Notes: generated from the letters alone by a model not told the origin. Positions 35,917 to 45,010 are shown, numbered from the stretch's first letter. The stretch is DNA of 64,000 nt from Streptomyces sp. CB01201 (GCF_002803085.1 NZ_NNBJ01000015.1:62001-126000); one strand, 5' to 3'. Made by a program: numbers and translations.

Positions 35917-37764
35917 ATGTGCGGAATCGTGGGTTATGTGGGCGGACAGTCGGCGCTCGACGTCGTGGTCGCCGGACTGAAGCGGCTTGAGTACCGCGGA
36001 TACGACTCGGCGGGCGTCGCGGTCCTCGCGGACGGCGGGATCGCCGCGGCGAAGAAGGCCGGCAAGCTGGTCAACCTGGAGAAGGCGCTGGTGGAGGCGC
36101 CGCTGCCCGCCGGGGCCACCGGCATCGGGCACACCCGGTGGGCCACGCACGGCGGGCCGACCGATGAGAACGCGCACCCGCACCTGGACAACGCGGGGCG
36201 GGTCGCGGTCGTGCACAACGGGATCATCGAGAACTTCGCCGCGCTCCGCGCCGAGCTGGCCGAGCGCGGCCACGAGCTGGCCTCGGAGACGGACACCGAA
36301 GTCGTCTCGCACCTCCTGGCCGAGTGCTACTCCTCCGCCGAGGACCTGGCGGAGGCCATGCGCCAGGTGTGCCGGCGCCTGGAGGGCGCGTTCACGCTGG
36401 TGGCCGTGCACGCCGACGAGCCGGACGTCGTGGTGGGCGCGCGGCGCAACTCGCCGCTCGTGGTGGGCGTCGGCGAGGGGGAGTCCTTCCTCGCCTCCGA
36501 CGTCGCCGCGTTCATCGCGCACACCCGCTCCGCGATCGAGCTCGGCCAGGACCAGGTCGTCGAGCTGCGCCGGGACGGGGTCACCGTCACCGACTTCGAC
36601 GGGGCGCCGGCCGAGACCCGGGCGTACCACGTCGACTGGGACGCCTCGGCCGCCGAGAAGGGCGGCTACGACTACTTCATGCTCAAGGAGATCGCCGAGC
36701 AGCCCAAGGCCGTCGCGGACACGCTGCTCGGCCGGATCGACGGGGCCGGCTCGCTGACCCTGGACGAGCTGCGCATCCCGCACAAGGTGCTGCGCGAGAT
36801 CGACAAGGTCGTCGTCGTGGCCTGCGGTACGGCCTACCACGCGGGCATGATCGCGAAGCTGGCGATCGAGCACTGGACGCGGATTCCCTGCGAGACCGAG
36901 CTGGCCAGCGAGTTCCGCTACCGGGACCCGATCCTCGACCAGCGCACCCTCGTCATCGCCATCTCGCAGTCCGGCGAGACCATGGACACCCTGATGGCGC
37001 TGCGGCACGCCCGCGAGCAGGGTGCGAAGGTGCTCGCGATCTGCAACACCAACGGCTCGACGATCCCGCGCGAGTCGGACGCGGTCCTCTACACGCACGC
37101 GGGCCCCGAGGTCGCCGTCGCCTCGACGAAGGCGTTCCTGACCCAGCTGGTGGCCTGCTACCTCGTCGCGCTGTACCTCGGCCAGGTGCGCGGTACCAAG
37201 TGGGGCGACGAGATCCGGGCCGTCGTGCACGACCTCGCCGAGATCTCCCGCGAGGTCGACCGGGTCCTCGAAACCATGGAGCCGGTACGGGAGTTGGCGC
37301 GCTCGCTCGCCGACAAGAACACGGTGCTCTTCCTCGGCCGGCACGTCGGCTACCCCGTCGCCCTCGAAGGTGCGCTCAAGCTCAAGGAGCTGGCGTACAT
37401 GCACGCCGAGGGGTTCGCGGCGGGCGAGCTGAAGCACGGGCCGATCGCCCTGATCGAGCAGGACCTGCCGGTGGTGGTCGTGGTTCCGTCGCCGCGCGGG
37501 CGGTCCGTGCTGCACGACAAGATCGTGTCCAACATCCAGGAGATCCGGGCCCGGGGAGCGCGCACGATCGTGATCGCGGAGGAGGGCGACGAGACGGTGG
37601 TGCCGTACGCCGACCACCTCGTCCGCATCCCGGCCACGCCCACGCTGCTCCAGCCGCTGGTCGCCACGGTGCCGCTCCAGGTCTTCGCGTGCGAGCTGGC
37701 GACGGCCCGGGGCAACGAGGTCGACCAGCCGCGGAACCTGGCCAAGTCCGTGACGGTGGAGTGA
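35917..37764 (+). CDS. glmS: Glutamine-fructose-6-phosphate aminotransferase
   Basis: Makes glucosamine-6-phosphate, the entry step to amino sugars for the cell wall. 615 aa: N-terminal class II glutaminase (Cys2 in MCGIVGYVG, GHTRWATHG about 71-79), then two SIS domains (CGTAYHAG, SQSGETMDT, STKAFLTQ) and the EVDQPRNLAKSVTVE C-terminus. Probably leaderless (see 35905). No glmS ribozyme-like leader is possible in the short space. A 20-bp tandem array follows directly. Confidence 0.97.
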   Translation: MCGIVGYVGGQSALDVVVAGLKRLEYRGYDSAGVAVLADGGIAAAKKAGKLVNLEKALVEAPLPAGATGIGHTRWATHGGPTDENAHPHLDNAGRVAVVHNGIIENFAALRAELAERGHELASETDTEVVSHLLAECYSSAEDLAEAMRQVCRRLEGAFTLVAVHADEPDVVVGARRNSPLVVGVGEGESFLASDVAAFIAHTRSAIELGQDQVVELRRDGVTVTDFDGAPAETRAYHVDWDASAAEKGGYDYFMLKEIAEQPKAVADTLLGRIDGAGSLTLDELRIPHKVLREIDKVVVVACGTAYHAGMIAKLAIEHWTRIPCETELASEFRYRDPILDQRTLVIAISQSGETMDTLMALRHAREQGAKVLAICNTNGSTIPRESDAVLYTHAGPEVAVASTKAFLTQLVACYLVALYLGQVRGTKWGDEIRAVVHDLAEISREVDRVLETMEPVRELARSLADKNTVLFLGRHVGYPVALEGALKLKELAYMHAEGFAAGELKHGPIALIEQDLPVVVVVPSPRGRSVLHDKIVSNIQEIRARGARTIVIAEEGDETVVPYADHLVRIPATPTLLQPLVATVPLQVFACELATARGNEVDQPRNLAKSVTVE

Positions 37765-37775
37765 GTGCGTGAGGT

Positions 37776-37955
37776 GTGCGTGCCCGACCGAGGGCGTGTG
37801 TGCCCGACCGAGGGCGTGGGTGCCCGACCGAGGGCGTGCGTGCCTGACCGCGGGTGTGCGTGCCTGACCGCGGGTGTGGGTGCGTGACCGAGGGCGTGCG
37901 TGCCTGACCGAGGGTGTGAGTGCGTGATTGAGGGTGTGGGTGCGTGACTGAGGGA
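37776..37955 (+). repeat. 9 x 20-bp tandem repeat between glmS and acpS
   Basis: Nine head-to-tail 20-bp units begin 12 nt after glmS; the general form is GTGNGTGCCTGACCGAGGGT with variation mainly at positions 4, 9-11, 17 and 20. Units 4 and 5 are identical. Adjacent to the TTG start of acpS. A 20-bp period excludes a simple coding repeat. Function unknown. Confidence 0.9.
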
Positions 37956-37963
37956 GGGGTCAA

Positions 37964-38332
37964 TTGATCATCGGGGTCGGCATCGACGTGGCCGAGATCG
38001 AACGGTTCGCGGCGTCCATCGCGCGGACTCCCGGGATGCTCCAACGGCTGTTCGTGGAAGGCGAGTTGCTGCTCCCCAGCGGTGAGCGCCGCGGCGACGC
38101 CTCGCTCGCCGCCCGCTTCGCCGCGAAGGAGGCGCTCGCGAAGGCGCTGGGGGCGCCGGGAGGGCTGTTGTGGACGGATGCGGAGGTGTACGTGGAGGGG
38201 AGCGGGCAGCCCCGGCTCCGCGTCCGGGGCTCTGTCGCGGCGCGGGCGGCTGAGCTGGGGGTTCGGCAGTGGCATGTTTCGCTCAGCCATGATGCGGGGG
38301 TGGCGTCTGCGGTGGTGATCGCGGAGGGCTGA
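37964..38332 (+). CDS. acpS: Holo-[acyl-carrier-protein] synthase
   Basis: Transfers 4'-phosphopantetheine from CoA to acyl carrier proteins. 122 aa, with the metal-binding GVGIDVAEIERF (4-15) and ARFAAKEALAKALG. The start is TTG at 37964, with GGGAGGGG upstream; the next residues IIGVGID match the family. The ribosome binding site sits at the end of the tandem array. Lies in the usual glmS-acpS-nnr order. Confidence 0.94.
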   Translation: MIIGVGIDVAEIERFAASIARTPGMLQRLFVEGELLLPSGERRGDASLAARFAAKEALAKALGAPGGLLWTDAEVYVEGSGQPRLRVRGSVAARAAELGVRQWHVSLSHDAGVASAVVIAEG

Positions 38333-38587
38333 CCCCTCCCGGCTGCCGCCGGGACCGCTCGGCGGGGCCGGGCGCGCCTGGGCTCCGCCCCAGGGGTGTG
38401 CCGGGGCTGCGCCGAGGCTGCGCTGGGGCTTTCGCCCCGGGCCCCGGGGTTTGGCTCCTCCCCGTCCCTTCCCGCTGTGACATTTGCGGCTCCGCCGCGT
38501 GGCCTCCGGGGGGGGGTGGGGGTGGGCGGGTCTCCGGGGGCTGCGCCCCGGGGCCCCGGTTCGGCTGCGGACCGTGCGTGGCTGGTC
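38333..38587. other. GC-rich intergenic stretch
   Basis: First third of an 800-nt gap between acpS and nnr. Contains several GGGGCTCCGCCCC-like and CCCGGGGC palindromes and long G runs (38506-38530) but no open frame with plausible codon use or start. Probably terminator sequence and repeat debris. Confidence 0.5.
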
Positions 38588-39015
38588 GCGCAGTTCCCCG
38601 CGCCCCTAACCCCGTTCCGGTCTGCGGACCGCGGTCGCTCCTCGCGCAGTTCCCCGCGCCCCTAACCTCGTTCCGGTCTGCGGACCGTGGTCGCTCCTCG
38701 CGCAGTTCCCCGCGCCCCTAACCTCGTTCCGGTCTGCGGACCGTGGTCGCTCCTCGCGCAGTTCCCCGCGCCCCTAACCCCGTTCCGGTCTGCGGACCGT
38801 GGGTGGCTGGTCGCGCCGTTCCTCGCGCCCCTAACCCCGTCTGCGTGCGCAGGCCGTGGTCGTTTCTCGCGCAGTTCCTCGCGCCCCTGTAGGTGGCCCC
38901 GAATGGCTCGGTGCTGGCCCGTACAGGCATACCCAGCCCGTCCGGCGATTGAGGACGAGCGCCGTTCAGGCGCGAACGGGGGTGCAGGGGGCGGAGCCCC
39001 CGCAGGGGTCTGGGG
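38588..39015 (+). repeat. Composite dispersed repeat, copy 1: six 56-bp units plus tail
   Basis: Units begin at 38588, 38644, 38700, 38756, 38813 and 38869; each starts GCGCAGTTCCCCGCGCCCCT (or a near variant) and continues with a GGTCTGCGGACCG palindrome. The last unit runs into a tail with GTAGGTGGCCCCGAATGGCT, CCCAGCCCGTCCGGCGATTG, AGGACGAGCGCC, and a GGGGGCGGAGCCCCC hairpin. The same order recurs at 54668-54985. Apparent open frames here only reflect the repetition. Confidence 0.88.
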
Positions 39016-39130
39016 CGGAGCCCCAGGGGCCGGACCCTTCGACCCGCTGCACGGGCGGGTGGGTGGGCAACCCCCCCCCAGGGGGAGGCCCCGGTGGCCC
39101 GGGGTGGGGGTCTCGGGGGAGAGTGGGCGC

Positions 39131-40564
39131 ATGCGTACTGGGCACGACGTCACCACCGTCCGCACCGCCGAGCGCGAGCTCATGGCCAAGCTCCCCCCGG
39201 GCACCCTGATGCAGCGCGCCGCAGCCGGACTCGCGGCCACCTGCGCCGGGCTGCTGGGCCGCACGTACGGCGCCCGAGTCGTCCTGCTGGTGGGCAGCGG
39301 CGACAACGGCGGCGACGCGCTGTACGCCGGCGCCCGCCTGGCCCGCAGGGGCGCAGGCGTCAGCGCGGTGCTGCTCGCCCCCGACCGCTCCCACCCGGAG
39401 GGCCTCGCCGCGTTCACCCGCGCCGGCGGCCGCGTCGCCGACGACCCCTTCGAGGTGCTGGCCGTCGCCGATCTCGTACTGGACGGCATCACCGGCATCG
39501 GTGGTCGCGGAGGCCTGCGCCCCGACGCCGTACCGCTGGCCCGAGCGGCCCGGGGCTCGAACGCGCTGGTCGTCGCCGTCGACCTGCCGAGCGGCGTGGA
39601 CGCGGACACCGGCGAGGCCGCGGGCGAGGCGCTGCGCGCGGACGTCACCGTCACGTTCGGCGCGTACAAGCCGGGTCTGCTCATCGATCCCGCGCGGGAG
39701 TACGCGGGCGTGGTGCACCTGGTCCCGATCGGCCTCGGCCTGCCCTCCGTGCCGGCCGTCGAGGCGCTCCAACACGCCGATGTGGCCGACCTGTTGCCCG
39801 TCCCGGCCGCCGAGAGCGACAAGTACCGGAGGGGTGTCGTCGGGGTCGTCGCGGGCTCCGGCCGGTACCCGGGCGCGGCCGTCCTCGCGGTCGCGGGCGC
39901 GTTGCGCGGCGGCGCCGGGGCCGTGCGGTACGTGGGCCCCGGCGGGGACGCCGTGATCGCCCGCTTCCCCGAGACCCTCGTGTCGGACGGCTCGCCCGAC
40001 CAGGCCGGCCGCGTCCAGGCGTGGGTGGTCGGCCCGGGCCTCGGTGAAGGGCCGGGCGTGGCCGAGGTGCTCGCCTCCGACGTGCCGGTCCTGGTGGACG
40101 CGGACGGCCTGCGCGGCCTGGACGCCGACGCCGTACGGGCCCGCCCGGCCGCCACGCTGCTCACCCCGCACGCGGGCGAGGCCGCGGCCCTGCTCGGGGT
40201 CCCGCGCGAGCGGGTCGAGGCCGAGCGGCTCGCCTCGGTGCGCGAACTGGCCGCGCGGTTCGGGGCGACGGTGCTCCTGAAGGGCTCGACCACCCTGATC
40301 GCGGATGCAGAGGGACCGGTCCGGGTCAACTCGACCGGCACCCCGTGGCTGGCCACGGCGGGCAGCGGCGACGTCCTGTCCGGCCTGGCCGGCTCGCTGC
40401 TCGCGACAGGACTGCCCGCACGGGACGCGGCGTCGGCGGCCGCCTACCTGCACGGCCTGGCCGGCCGGCACGCCGCCCAGGGCGCCCCGACCTCGGCGTA
40501 CGCGGTGGCCGAGGCGCTCCCGGACGCCTGGCGCGACATCGCGGGCGCCTCGGCCGAGCGGTAG
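39131..40564 (+). CDS. nnr: Bifunctional NAD(P)H-hydrate epimerase / ADP-dependent dehydratase
   Basis: Repairs hydrated NAD(P)H. 477 aa: N-terminal epimerase about 1-210 (GSGDNGGDALYAGARL) and C-terminal kinase-fold dehydratase about 225-477 with the ATP/ADP site AGSGDVLSGLAGSLLATG. ATG 39131 (MRTGHDVTTVRTAERELMAKL) fits the family; the open frame upstream runs into the repeat block and is rejected. No strong ribosome binding site. Follows acpS, as in many actinobacteria. Confidence 0.92.
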   Translation: MRTGHDVTTVRTAERELMAKLPPGTLMQRAAAGLAATCAGLLGRTYGARVVLLVGSGDNGGDALYAGARLARRGAGVSAVLLAPDRSHPEGLAAFTRAGGRVADDPFEVLAVADLVLDGITGIGGRGGLRPDAVPLARAARGSNALVVAVDLPSGVDADTGEAAGEALRADVTVTFGAYKPGLLIDPAREYAGVVHLVPIGLGLPSVPAVEALQHADVADLLPVPAAESDKYRRGVVGVVAGSGRYPGAAVLAVAGALRGGAGAVRYVGPGGDAVIARFPETLVSDGSPDQAGRVQAWVVGPGLGEGPGVAEVLASDVPVLVDADGLRGLDADAVRARPAATLLTPHAGEAAALLGVPRERVEAERLASVRELAARFGATVLLKGSTTLIADAEGPVRVNSTGTPWLATAGSGDVLSGLAGSLLATGLPARDAASAAAYLHGLAGRHAAQGAPTSAYAVAEALPDAWRDIAGASAER

Positions 40565-40611
40565 GGCGGGCCGCTCGGGAGCCGACGCCGAGCAGGGCCC
40601 CGGGCCCGCCC
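40564..40611 (+). terminator. Possible terminator after nnr
   Basis: GGGCGGGC at the stop codon pairs with GCCCGCCC at 40604-40611; further GC-rich pairing is possible inside. No T-run. Confidence 0.35.
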
Positions 40612-40714
40612 CGCCCTCCCCCGAGCTCTTCATGAGCAGGGGGGACCCCCATCCTGGGTGACATGCGCCGCGCGGCTTCCGTGACTTGCCCCGGGTCCGG
40701 GGTTCGCTGGGGGC

Positions 40715-41668
40715 ATGAGCCAAGGACAAAAGCGTAATAAACGCCAGAGATGGGGAGCTTGCGGGCTGGTGCTCGCGGCCGCGCTCGCGCTCGGCGCGGC
40801 CGCGCCCGGCAGTGGCGACGCACCACCCCCGCCGCCCCGGCCCGCCGCCCCCGCGCCGCCCGCCCCACCCGCACCGGATGGCGGCTCCGCCGCCGAGACG
40901 CTGGTGCCCGGGGTGGCGTCGGCGGCACCCGAAACGCCGCTCGACACCCCGGACCAGGTGCTGCCGCCGCTCGTGTACGAGCCCGGGGCCACCGAGGACC
41001 GGGCCGAGCCGGCCGCGGCACCGGAGGACGCGTACCGGCTCATCGAGTACGTGCCGCAGAGCGAGGTCACCGCCAAGCCCGGCAGCTGCACCACCAAGAC
41101 CGGGCCCTACCAGCGGCAGGTCGAGCGCTGGCTGCGGCTCAAGGTGGACGGCCGGCAGTCCGCCGCCGACTGCGCGGCGATCCGCAAGTTCCAGCAGCAG
41201 CAGGGGATTTCGCCCACCATCGGCTTCGCGGGCCCGGTCACCTGGTCGCGGATGCAGTTCCTGTCCGCCCGCAAGAACCCCAACGCCGCCCACAAGTGCC
41301 CGGTCAGGAAGCAGCGGGTGGCGTGCGTCGATCTGACGCGCCAGCTGATGTGGGTGCAGACCGGCAGCAAGGTGACGTTCGGCCCGGTGCCGATCCGCAG
41401 CGGGCGGGCCTCGCTGCCCACCCGGGGCGGCTGGCACAAGATCTACTGGCGGCACAAGAACCACGTGTCGTCGATCTACCACCAGGCCATGCCCTACGCC
41501 CAGTTCTTCGACGGCGGCCAGGCCTTCCACGCGATCTACCACAGCGTGTACACCTCGGTCGGCAGCCAGGGCTGCGTCAACCTCAGCCTGACCGACGCGC
41601 GCAGGCTCTGGGACGTACTGCGCAACAAGGACCTCGTCTACGTGTGGGGCCACCGCGACGGCACCTGA
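40715..41668 (+). CDS. L,D-transpeptidase (YkuD) with peptidoglycan-binding domain
   Basis: Probable periplasmic or exported enzyme making 3-3 peptidoglycan crosslinks. 317 aa: N-terminal hydrophobic segment (about 15-32), Pro/Ala-rich linker, a PG-binding-like helical region (about 125-180, QRQVERWLRLKVDGRQS) and the YkuD domain. The catalytic Cys is Cys287 in SVGSQGCVNLS with the preceding HAIYHS histidine; the family more often has S(H/R)GC, so Gln here is a variant. Lies between nnr and alr. Confidence 0.88.
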   Translation: MSQGQKRNKRQRWGACGLVLAAALALGAAAPGSGDAPPPPPRPAAPAPPAPPAPDGGSAAETLVPGVASAAPETPLDTPDQVLPPLVYEPGATEDRAEPAAAPEDAYRLIEYVPQSEVTAKPGSCTTKTGPYQRQVERWLRLKVDGRQSAADCAAIRKFQQQQGISPTIGFAGPVTWSRMQFLSARKNPNAAHKCPVRKQRVACVDLTRQLMWVQTGSKVTFGPVPIRSGRASLPTRGGWHKIYWRHKNHVSSIYHQAMPYAQFFDGGQAFHAIYHSVYTSVGSQGCVNLSLTDARRLWDVLRNKDLVYVWGHRDGT

Positions 41669-41759
41669 CGCCGGGGGACGGCACCGGTGACGGCACCTGA
41701 CACGGGGTGTGGCCCGCGGCACAATCCGGCGGTCCGTGCGCTCTGAGAGACTTGGGGCG

Positions 41760-42926
41760 ATGACCGCGATGACTCAGAACCCCGCCGGACGCGTCCGCGC
41801 CGAGATCGACCTCGGCGCGCTGCGCGCCAACGTGCGGACGCTGCGCGCCCGTTCGTCCGGCGCGCGGCTCATGGCCGTGGTGAAGGCGGACGCGTACGGG
41901 CACGGTGCCGTGCCGTGTGCCAGGGCGGCCCTGGAGGCGGGCGCCGCCTGGATCGGCACCGCCACCCCGCACGAGGCGCTCGCCCTGCGTGCGGCCGGCA
42001 TCGAGGCGCCGATGCTGTGCTGGCTGTGGACGCCGGGCGGCCCCTGGCGCGAGGCGATCGAGGCGGACATCGATGTCTCGGTGAGCGGCATGTGGGCCCT
42101 GCGGGAGGTGGCCCACGCGGCCCGCGCGGCGGGACGTACGGCCAGGATCCAGCTCAAGGCCGACACCGGCCTCGGCCGCAACGGCTGCCAGCCCGCCGAC
42201 TGGCCGGAGCTGGTGCACGAGGCACTCGCCGCCCCCGAGGTGCGGGTCACCGGCCTGTGGTCGCACCTGGCCTGCGCCGACGAACCCGGCCACCCCTCGA
42301 TCACGGCCCAGCTCTCGGTGTTCCAGGAGATGACCGCGTACGCCGAGAAGGCGGGCGTCGCCCCCGAGGTGCGGCACATCGCCAACTCCCCGGCCACGCT
42401 CACCCTCCCCGAGTCCCACTACGACCTCGTACGCACCGGCATCGCCATGTACGGCGTCTCCCCGTCACCCGAGCTCGGCACCTCGCGCCAGTTGGGGCTG
42501 CGGCCGGTCATGACGCTGTCCGCCTCGGTCGCGCTCAGCAAGCAGGTCCCGGCGGGTCACGGCGTCAGTTACGGGCATCACTACGTCACACGGGACGAGA
42601 CCACCCTCGCCCTGGTCCCGCTCGGCTACGCCGACGGCATCCCGCGGCACGCCTCGGGGCGCGGTCCGGTTCTGGTGGGCGGGAAAGTGCGTACCGCGGC
42701 GGGCCGCATTGCGATGGATCAGTTCGTGGTCGACCTTGAGGGGGACACGGTCGAGCCGGGCGCGCGGGCCGTGCTGTTCGGTCCGGGCGACGACGGGGAG
42801 CCGACGGCCGAGGACTGGGCGCGGGCGGCCGACACGATCGCGTACGAGATCGTGACACGCATCGGTTCGCGGGTACCGCGCGTCTATGTGAACGAGCGGG
42901 CCGAGGCCGCGGGCCCGCAGACGTGA
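41760..42926 (+). CDS. alr: Alanine racemase
   Basis: Makes D-alanine for peptidoglycan. 388 aa from ATG 41760 (MTAMTQNPAGRVRAEIDLGALRAN). The PLP lysine is Lys42 in VVKADAYGHGAVP; the second catalytic Tyr lies in GVSYGHHY. GAGACT sits 7 nt before the ATG, so a leaderless transcript is possible. Downstream genes for a hydrolase and tsaE follow in the same direction, the usual actinobacterial order. Confidence 0.94.
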   Translation: MTAMTQNPAGRVRAEIDLGALRANVRTLRARSSGARLMAVVKADAYGHGAVPCARAALEAGAAWIGTATPHEALALRAAGIEAPMLCWLWTPGGPWREAIEADIDVSVSGMWALREVAHAARAAGRTARIQLKADTGLGRNGCQPADWPELVHEALAAPEVRVTGLWSHLACADEPGHPSITAQLSVFQEMTAYAEKAGVAPEVRHIANSPATLTLPESHYDLVRTGIAMYGVSPSPELGTSRQLGLRPVMTLSASVALSKQVPAGHGVSYGHHYVTRDETTLALVPLGYADGIPRHASGRGPVLVGGKVRTAAGRIAMDQFVVDLEGDTVEPGARAVLFGPGDDGEPTAEDWARAADTIAYEIVTRIGSRVPRVYVNERAEAAGPQT

Positions 42927-42967
42927 ATGAGTGTTCCGGCGACGACGAATAAGAGCGGAGCGGCACG

Positions 42968-44203
42968 GTGAGCGAGACCAGCACGGGGGACGCCGTCGTA
43001 TCCGCGGTGCGGGACGCCCAGTCGGCGGTCGGCAACTGGCGCCTGGCCTCCATCGCGGGCGCCGCGATAGGCGTGGTCGCGGCGGGCGCGGCGGCGGGCG
43101 TCGCCATAGAGCGGCTCACCGTCGGGCGCGGCATGCGCCGGAAGGCCCGCCTGGCCCTGGACGCGTCCGGACCGTACGGCGCGCTGCGGGGCATGCCGGG
43201 CAAGGCGGCCGCCGACGACGGGACCGTCCTGTACTACGAGACCGACGAGGTCGAGCCCGAGGCGGGCGCCAACGGCCCGCGCAAGCGCAGGCTCTTCGGG
43301 CGCAAGGTGCCGGCCCCGGTCACCGTGGTGTTCTCGCACGGCTACTGCCTCAACCAGGACTCCTGGCACTTCCAGCGCGCGGCCCTGCGCGGGGTGCTGC
43401 GCACGGTCCACTGGGACCAGCGCAGCCACGGCCGCTCGGACCGCGGCACGGCCCAGCGCGAGGGCCTGCCCGTCGACATCGACCAGCTGGGCCGGGACCT
43501 GAAGGCCGTCATCGACGCGGCCGCGCCCGAGGGGCCGCTGGTCCTGGTCGGCCACTCCATGGGCGGCATGACGATCATGGCCCTGGCCGAGCAGTACCCC
43601 GAGCTGATCCGGGACCGGGTGGTCGGCGTCGCCTTCGTCGGCACGTCGTCGGGCAGGCTCGGCGAGGTCAACTACGGGCTGCCGGTGGCCGGCGTCAACG
43701 CGGTGCGCCGGGTCCTTCCGGGCGTGCTCAAGGCGCTCGGCTCGCAGGCGGAGCTGGTGGAGCGGGGGCGGCGGGCGACGGCCGACCTGTTCGCAGGGAT
43801 GATCAAGCGCTACTCGTTCTCCTCGAAGGACGTCGACCCGGCGGTCGCCCGGTTCGCCGAGCGGATGATCGAGAGCACCCCCATCGACGTGGTCGCCGAG
43901 TTCTATCCGGCCTTCTCCGAGCACGACAAGACGGCGGCCCTCGCGATCTTCGCGGAGGTCCCGGTCCTGGTCCTGGCCGGCGACCGCGACCTGGTCACGC
44001 CCAGCTCGCACAGCGAGGCCATCGCCGATCTGCTGCCCGACGCGGAGCTGGTCATCGTGCCGGACGGCGGCCACCTGGTGATGCTGGAGCACCCCGAGAC
44101 GGTCACCGACCGCCTGGCCGACCTGCTGGCCCGGGTCGGCGCGGTGCCGCAGGCCGCTAACGTTGGGACGTATGGAAGCACCGCACACCAGCCCGGCCGC
44201 TGA
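42968..44203 (+). CDS. Alpha/beta hydrolase with N-terminal membrane segment
   Basis: Hydrolase of unknown substrate. 411 aa, GTG start with GAGCGGCA upstream. A hydrophobic stretch at about 26-48 (LASIAGAAIGVVAAGAAAGVAI) suggests membrane anchoring. The alpha/beta-hydrolase core follows, with SHGY oxyanion region (123-126) and the nucleophile Ser197 in GHSMGG; the catalytic Asp and His are likely in AGDRDLVTP and GGHLVMLE. The 3' end overlaps tsaE by about 32 nt. Confidence 0.85.
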   Translation: MSETSTGDAVVSAVRDAQSAVGNWRLASIAGAAIGVVAAGAAAGVAIERLTVGRGMRRKARLALDASGPYGALRGMPGKAAADDGTVLYYETDEVEPEAGANGPRKRRLFGRKVPAPVTVVFSHGYCLNQDSWHFQRAALRGVLRTVHWDQRSHGRSDRGTAQREGLPVDIDQLGRDLKAVIDAAAPEGPLVLVGHSMGGMTIMALAEQYPELIRDRVVGVAFVGTSSGRLGEVNYGLPVAGVNAVRRVLPGVLKALGSQAELVERGRRATADLFAGMIKRYSFSSKDVDPAVARFAERMIESTPIDVVAEFYPAFSEHDKTAALAIFAEVPVLVLAGDRDLVTPSSHSEAIADLLPDAELVIVPDGGHLVMLEHPETVTDRLADLLARVGAVPQAANVGTYGSTAHQPGR

Positions 44204-44681
44204 CGCCGGCACCAGCCTCACCCTCAACTCACCTTCCGAAATGCAGGAGTTGGGGCGCCGCATCGCCAAACTGCTCCGTCCCGGCGATCTCGTGATGCTC
44301 ACCGGGGAGCTCGGCGCCGGAAAGACGACCCTCACCCGCGGCCTCGGCGAGGGCCTCGGTGTGCGCGGCGCCGTGACGTCCCCCACCTTCGTCATCGCCC
44401 GGGTGCACCCCTCGCTCGTCGGCGGCCCGGCGCTGGTGCACGTGGACGCCTACCGGCTCGGCGGCGGCCTCGACGAGATGGAGGACCTCGACCTCGACGT
44501 GTCGCTGCCCGAGTCCGTGGTGGTCGTCGAATGGGGCGAGGGCAAGGTCGAGGACCTGTCCGACGACCGCTTGCAGGTGCTCATCGACCGCGTCGTGGGC
44601 GAGACCGACGACGACCGCAGGACGGTGACGATCACCGGAATCGGGCCGCGCTGGAGCGGCGCGGGGGTCGAGGCGCTCTGA
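44172..44681 (+). CDS. tsaE: tRNA t6A37 biosynthesis ATPase TsaE
   Basis: ATPase that drives the TsaB-TsaD complex forming threonylcarbamoyladenosine in tRNA. 169 aa from ATG 44172; TTG 44163 is an alternative. P-loop GELGAGKTT (45-53), then TSPTFVIARVHP and the VEWGEG near the end. It overlaps the hydrolase gene. TsaB and TsaD are encoded just downstream. A TAACGT 8 nt before the ATG could be a leaderless -10. Confidence 0.94.
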   Translation: MEAPHTSPAADAGTSLTLNSPSEMQELGRRIAKLLRPGDLVMLTGELGAGKTTLTRGLGEGLGVRGAVTSPTFVIARVHPSLVGGPALVHVDAYRLGGGLDEMEDLDLDVSLPESVVVVEWGEGKVEDLSDDRLQVLIDRVVGETDDDRRTVTITGIGPRWSGAGVEAL

Positions 44682-44784
44682 GGCCGGGCAGGGGAGCGGC
44701 CTGCGCGAGCCGTACGTTCCGACAAGACGTCGGCAAAATGTTGCGTTGGTCGCACCAGGCATGGTCACATGGAGGAAGAGACCT

Positions 44785-44802
44785 GGTTAGGTCTGCCTAA
44801 CC
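44785..44802. promoter_or_regulatory. 18-bp palindrome upstream of the 58-aa gene
   Basis: GGTTAGG-TCTG-CCTAACC, perfect 7-bp arms, 31 nt before the start of the small gene. It resembles a DtxR/DmdR half-site (TTAGG...CCTAA) but the spacing does not fit the iron-box consensus. Could be an operator or an RNA hairpin. Confidence 0.4.
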
Positions 44803-44833
44803 GCGCCTTCTTCCGCAGCCCCTGGAGGCCGCC

Positions 44834-45010
44834 ATGACCGTGCCGGAACGCGAAGCGAAGCCGTCGGCCCCGCGGGGCGTCACGGTGCCGCTCGGGGTGT
44901 CGATACACGATCTGCTCGCCTCCTGCGCGGCGGCCAGCGCCGTCTCGACGCCGCCGCGCGAGAGCGCGCCGAAGGCCGGCGAAGGGGAAGCACACCAGGA
45001 CGCCGCGTAG
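44834..45010 (+). CDS. Small hypothetical protein, 58 aa
   Basis: Begins MTVPEREAKPSAPRGVTVPL and ends EAHQDAA; no family recognised. Supported by TGGAGG 6 nt before the ATG and a strong third-position G/C bias throughout. The central VTVPLGVSIHDLLASCAAASAVSTPP is the only non-charged part and may form one short helix; there is a single Cys. It sits between tsaE and a convergent gene and has its own upstream palindrome. Confidence 0.7.
   Translation: MTVPEREAKPSAPRGVTVPLGVSIHDLLASCAAASAVSTPPRESAPKAGEGEAHQDAA

Noticed and set aside
37776..37955. CRISPR array
   Set aside because: The units are contiguous 20-bp tandem repeats with no unique spacers and no cas genes nearby.
38396..38930. Repetitive short open frames with SLLAQFPAPLT-type repeats
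   Set aside because: They are translations of the 56-bp DNA repeat; the 56-bp period is not a multiple of three, so no conserved protein repeat is maintained.
38687..39130. Upstream extension of nnr into the repeat block
   Set aside because: The extension is translated repeat DNA; family proteins start at the ATG at 39131.
44785..44802. DtxR/DmdR iron box
   Set aside because: The TTAGG and CCTAA half-sites are separated by 4 nt instead of the 9 nt of the 19-bp consensus, so it is recorded only as a palindrome.
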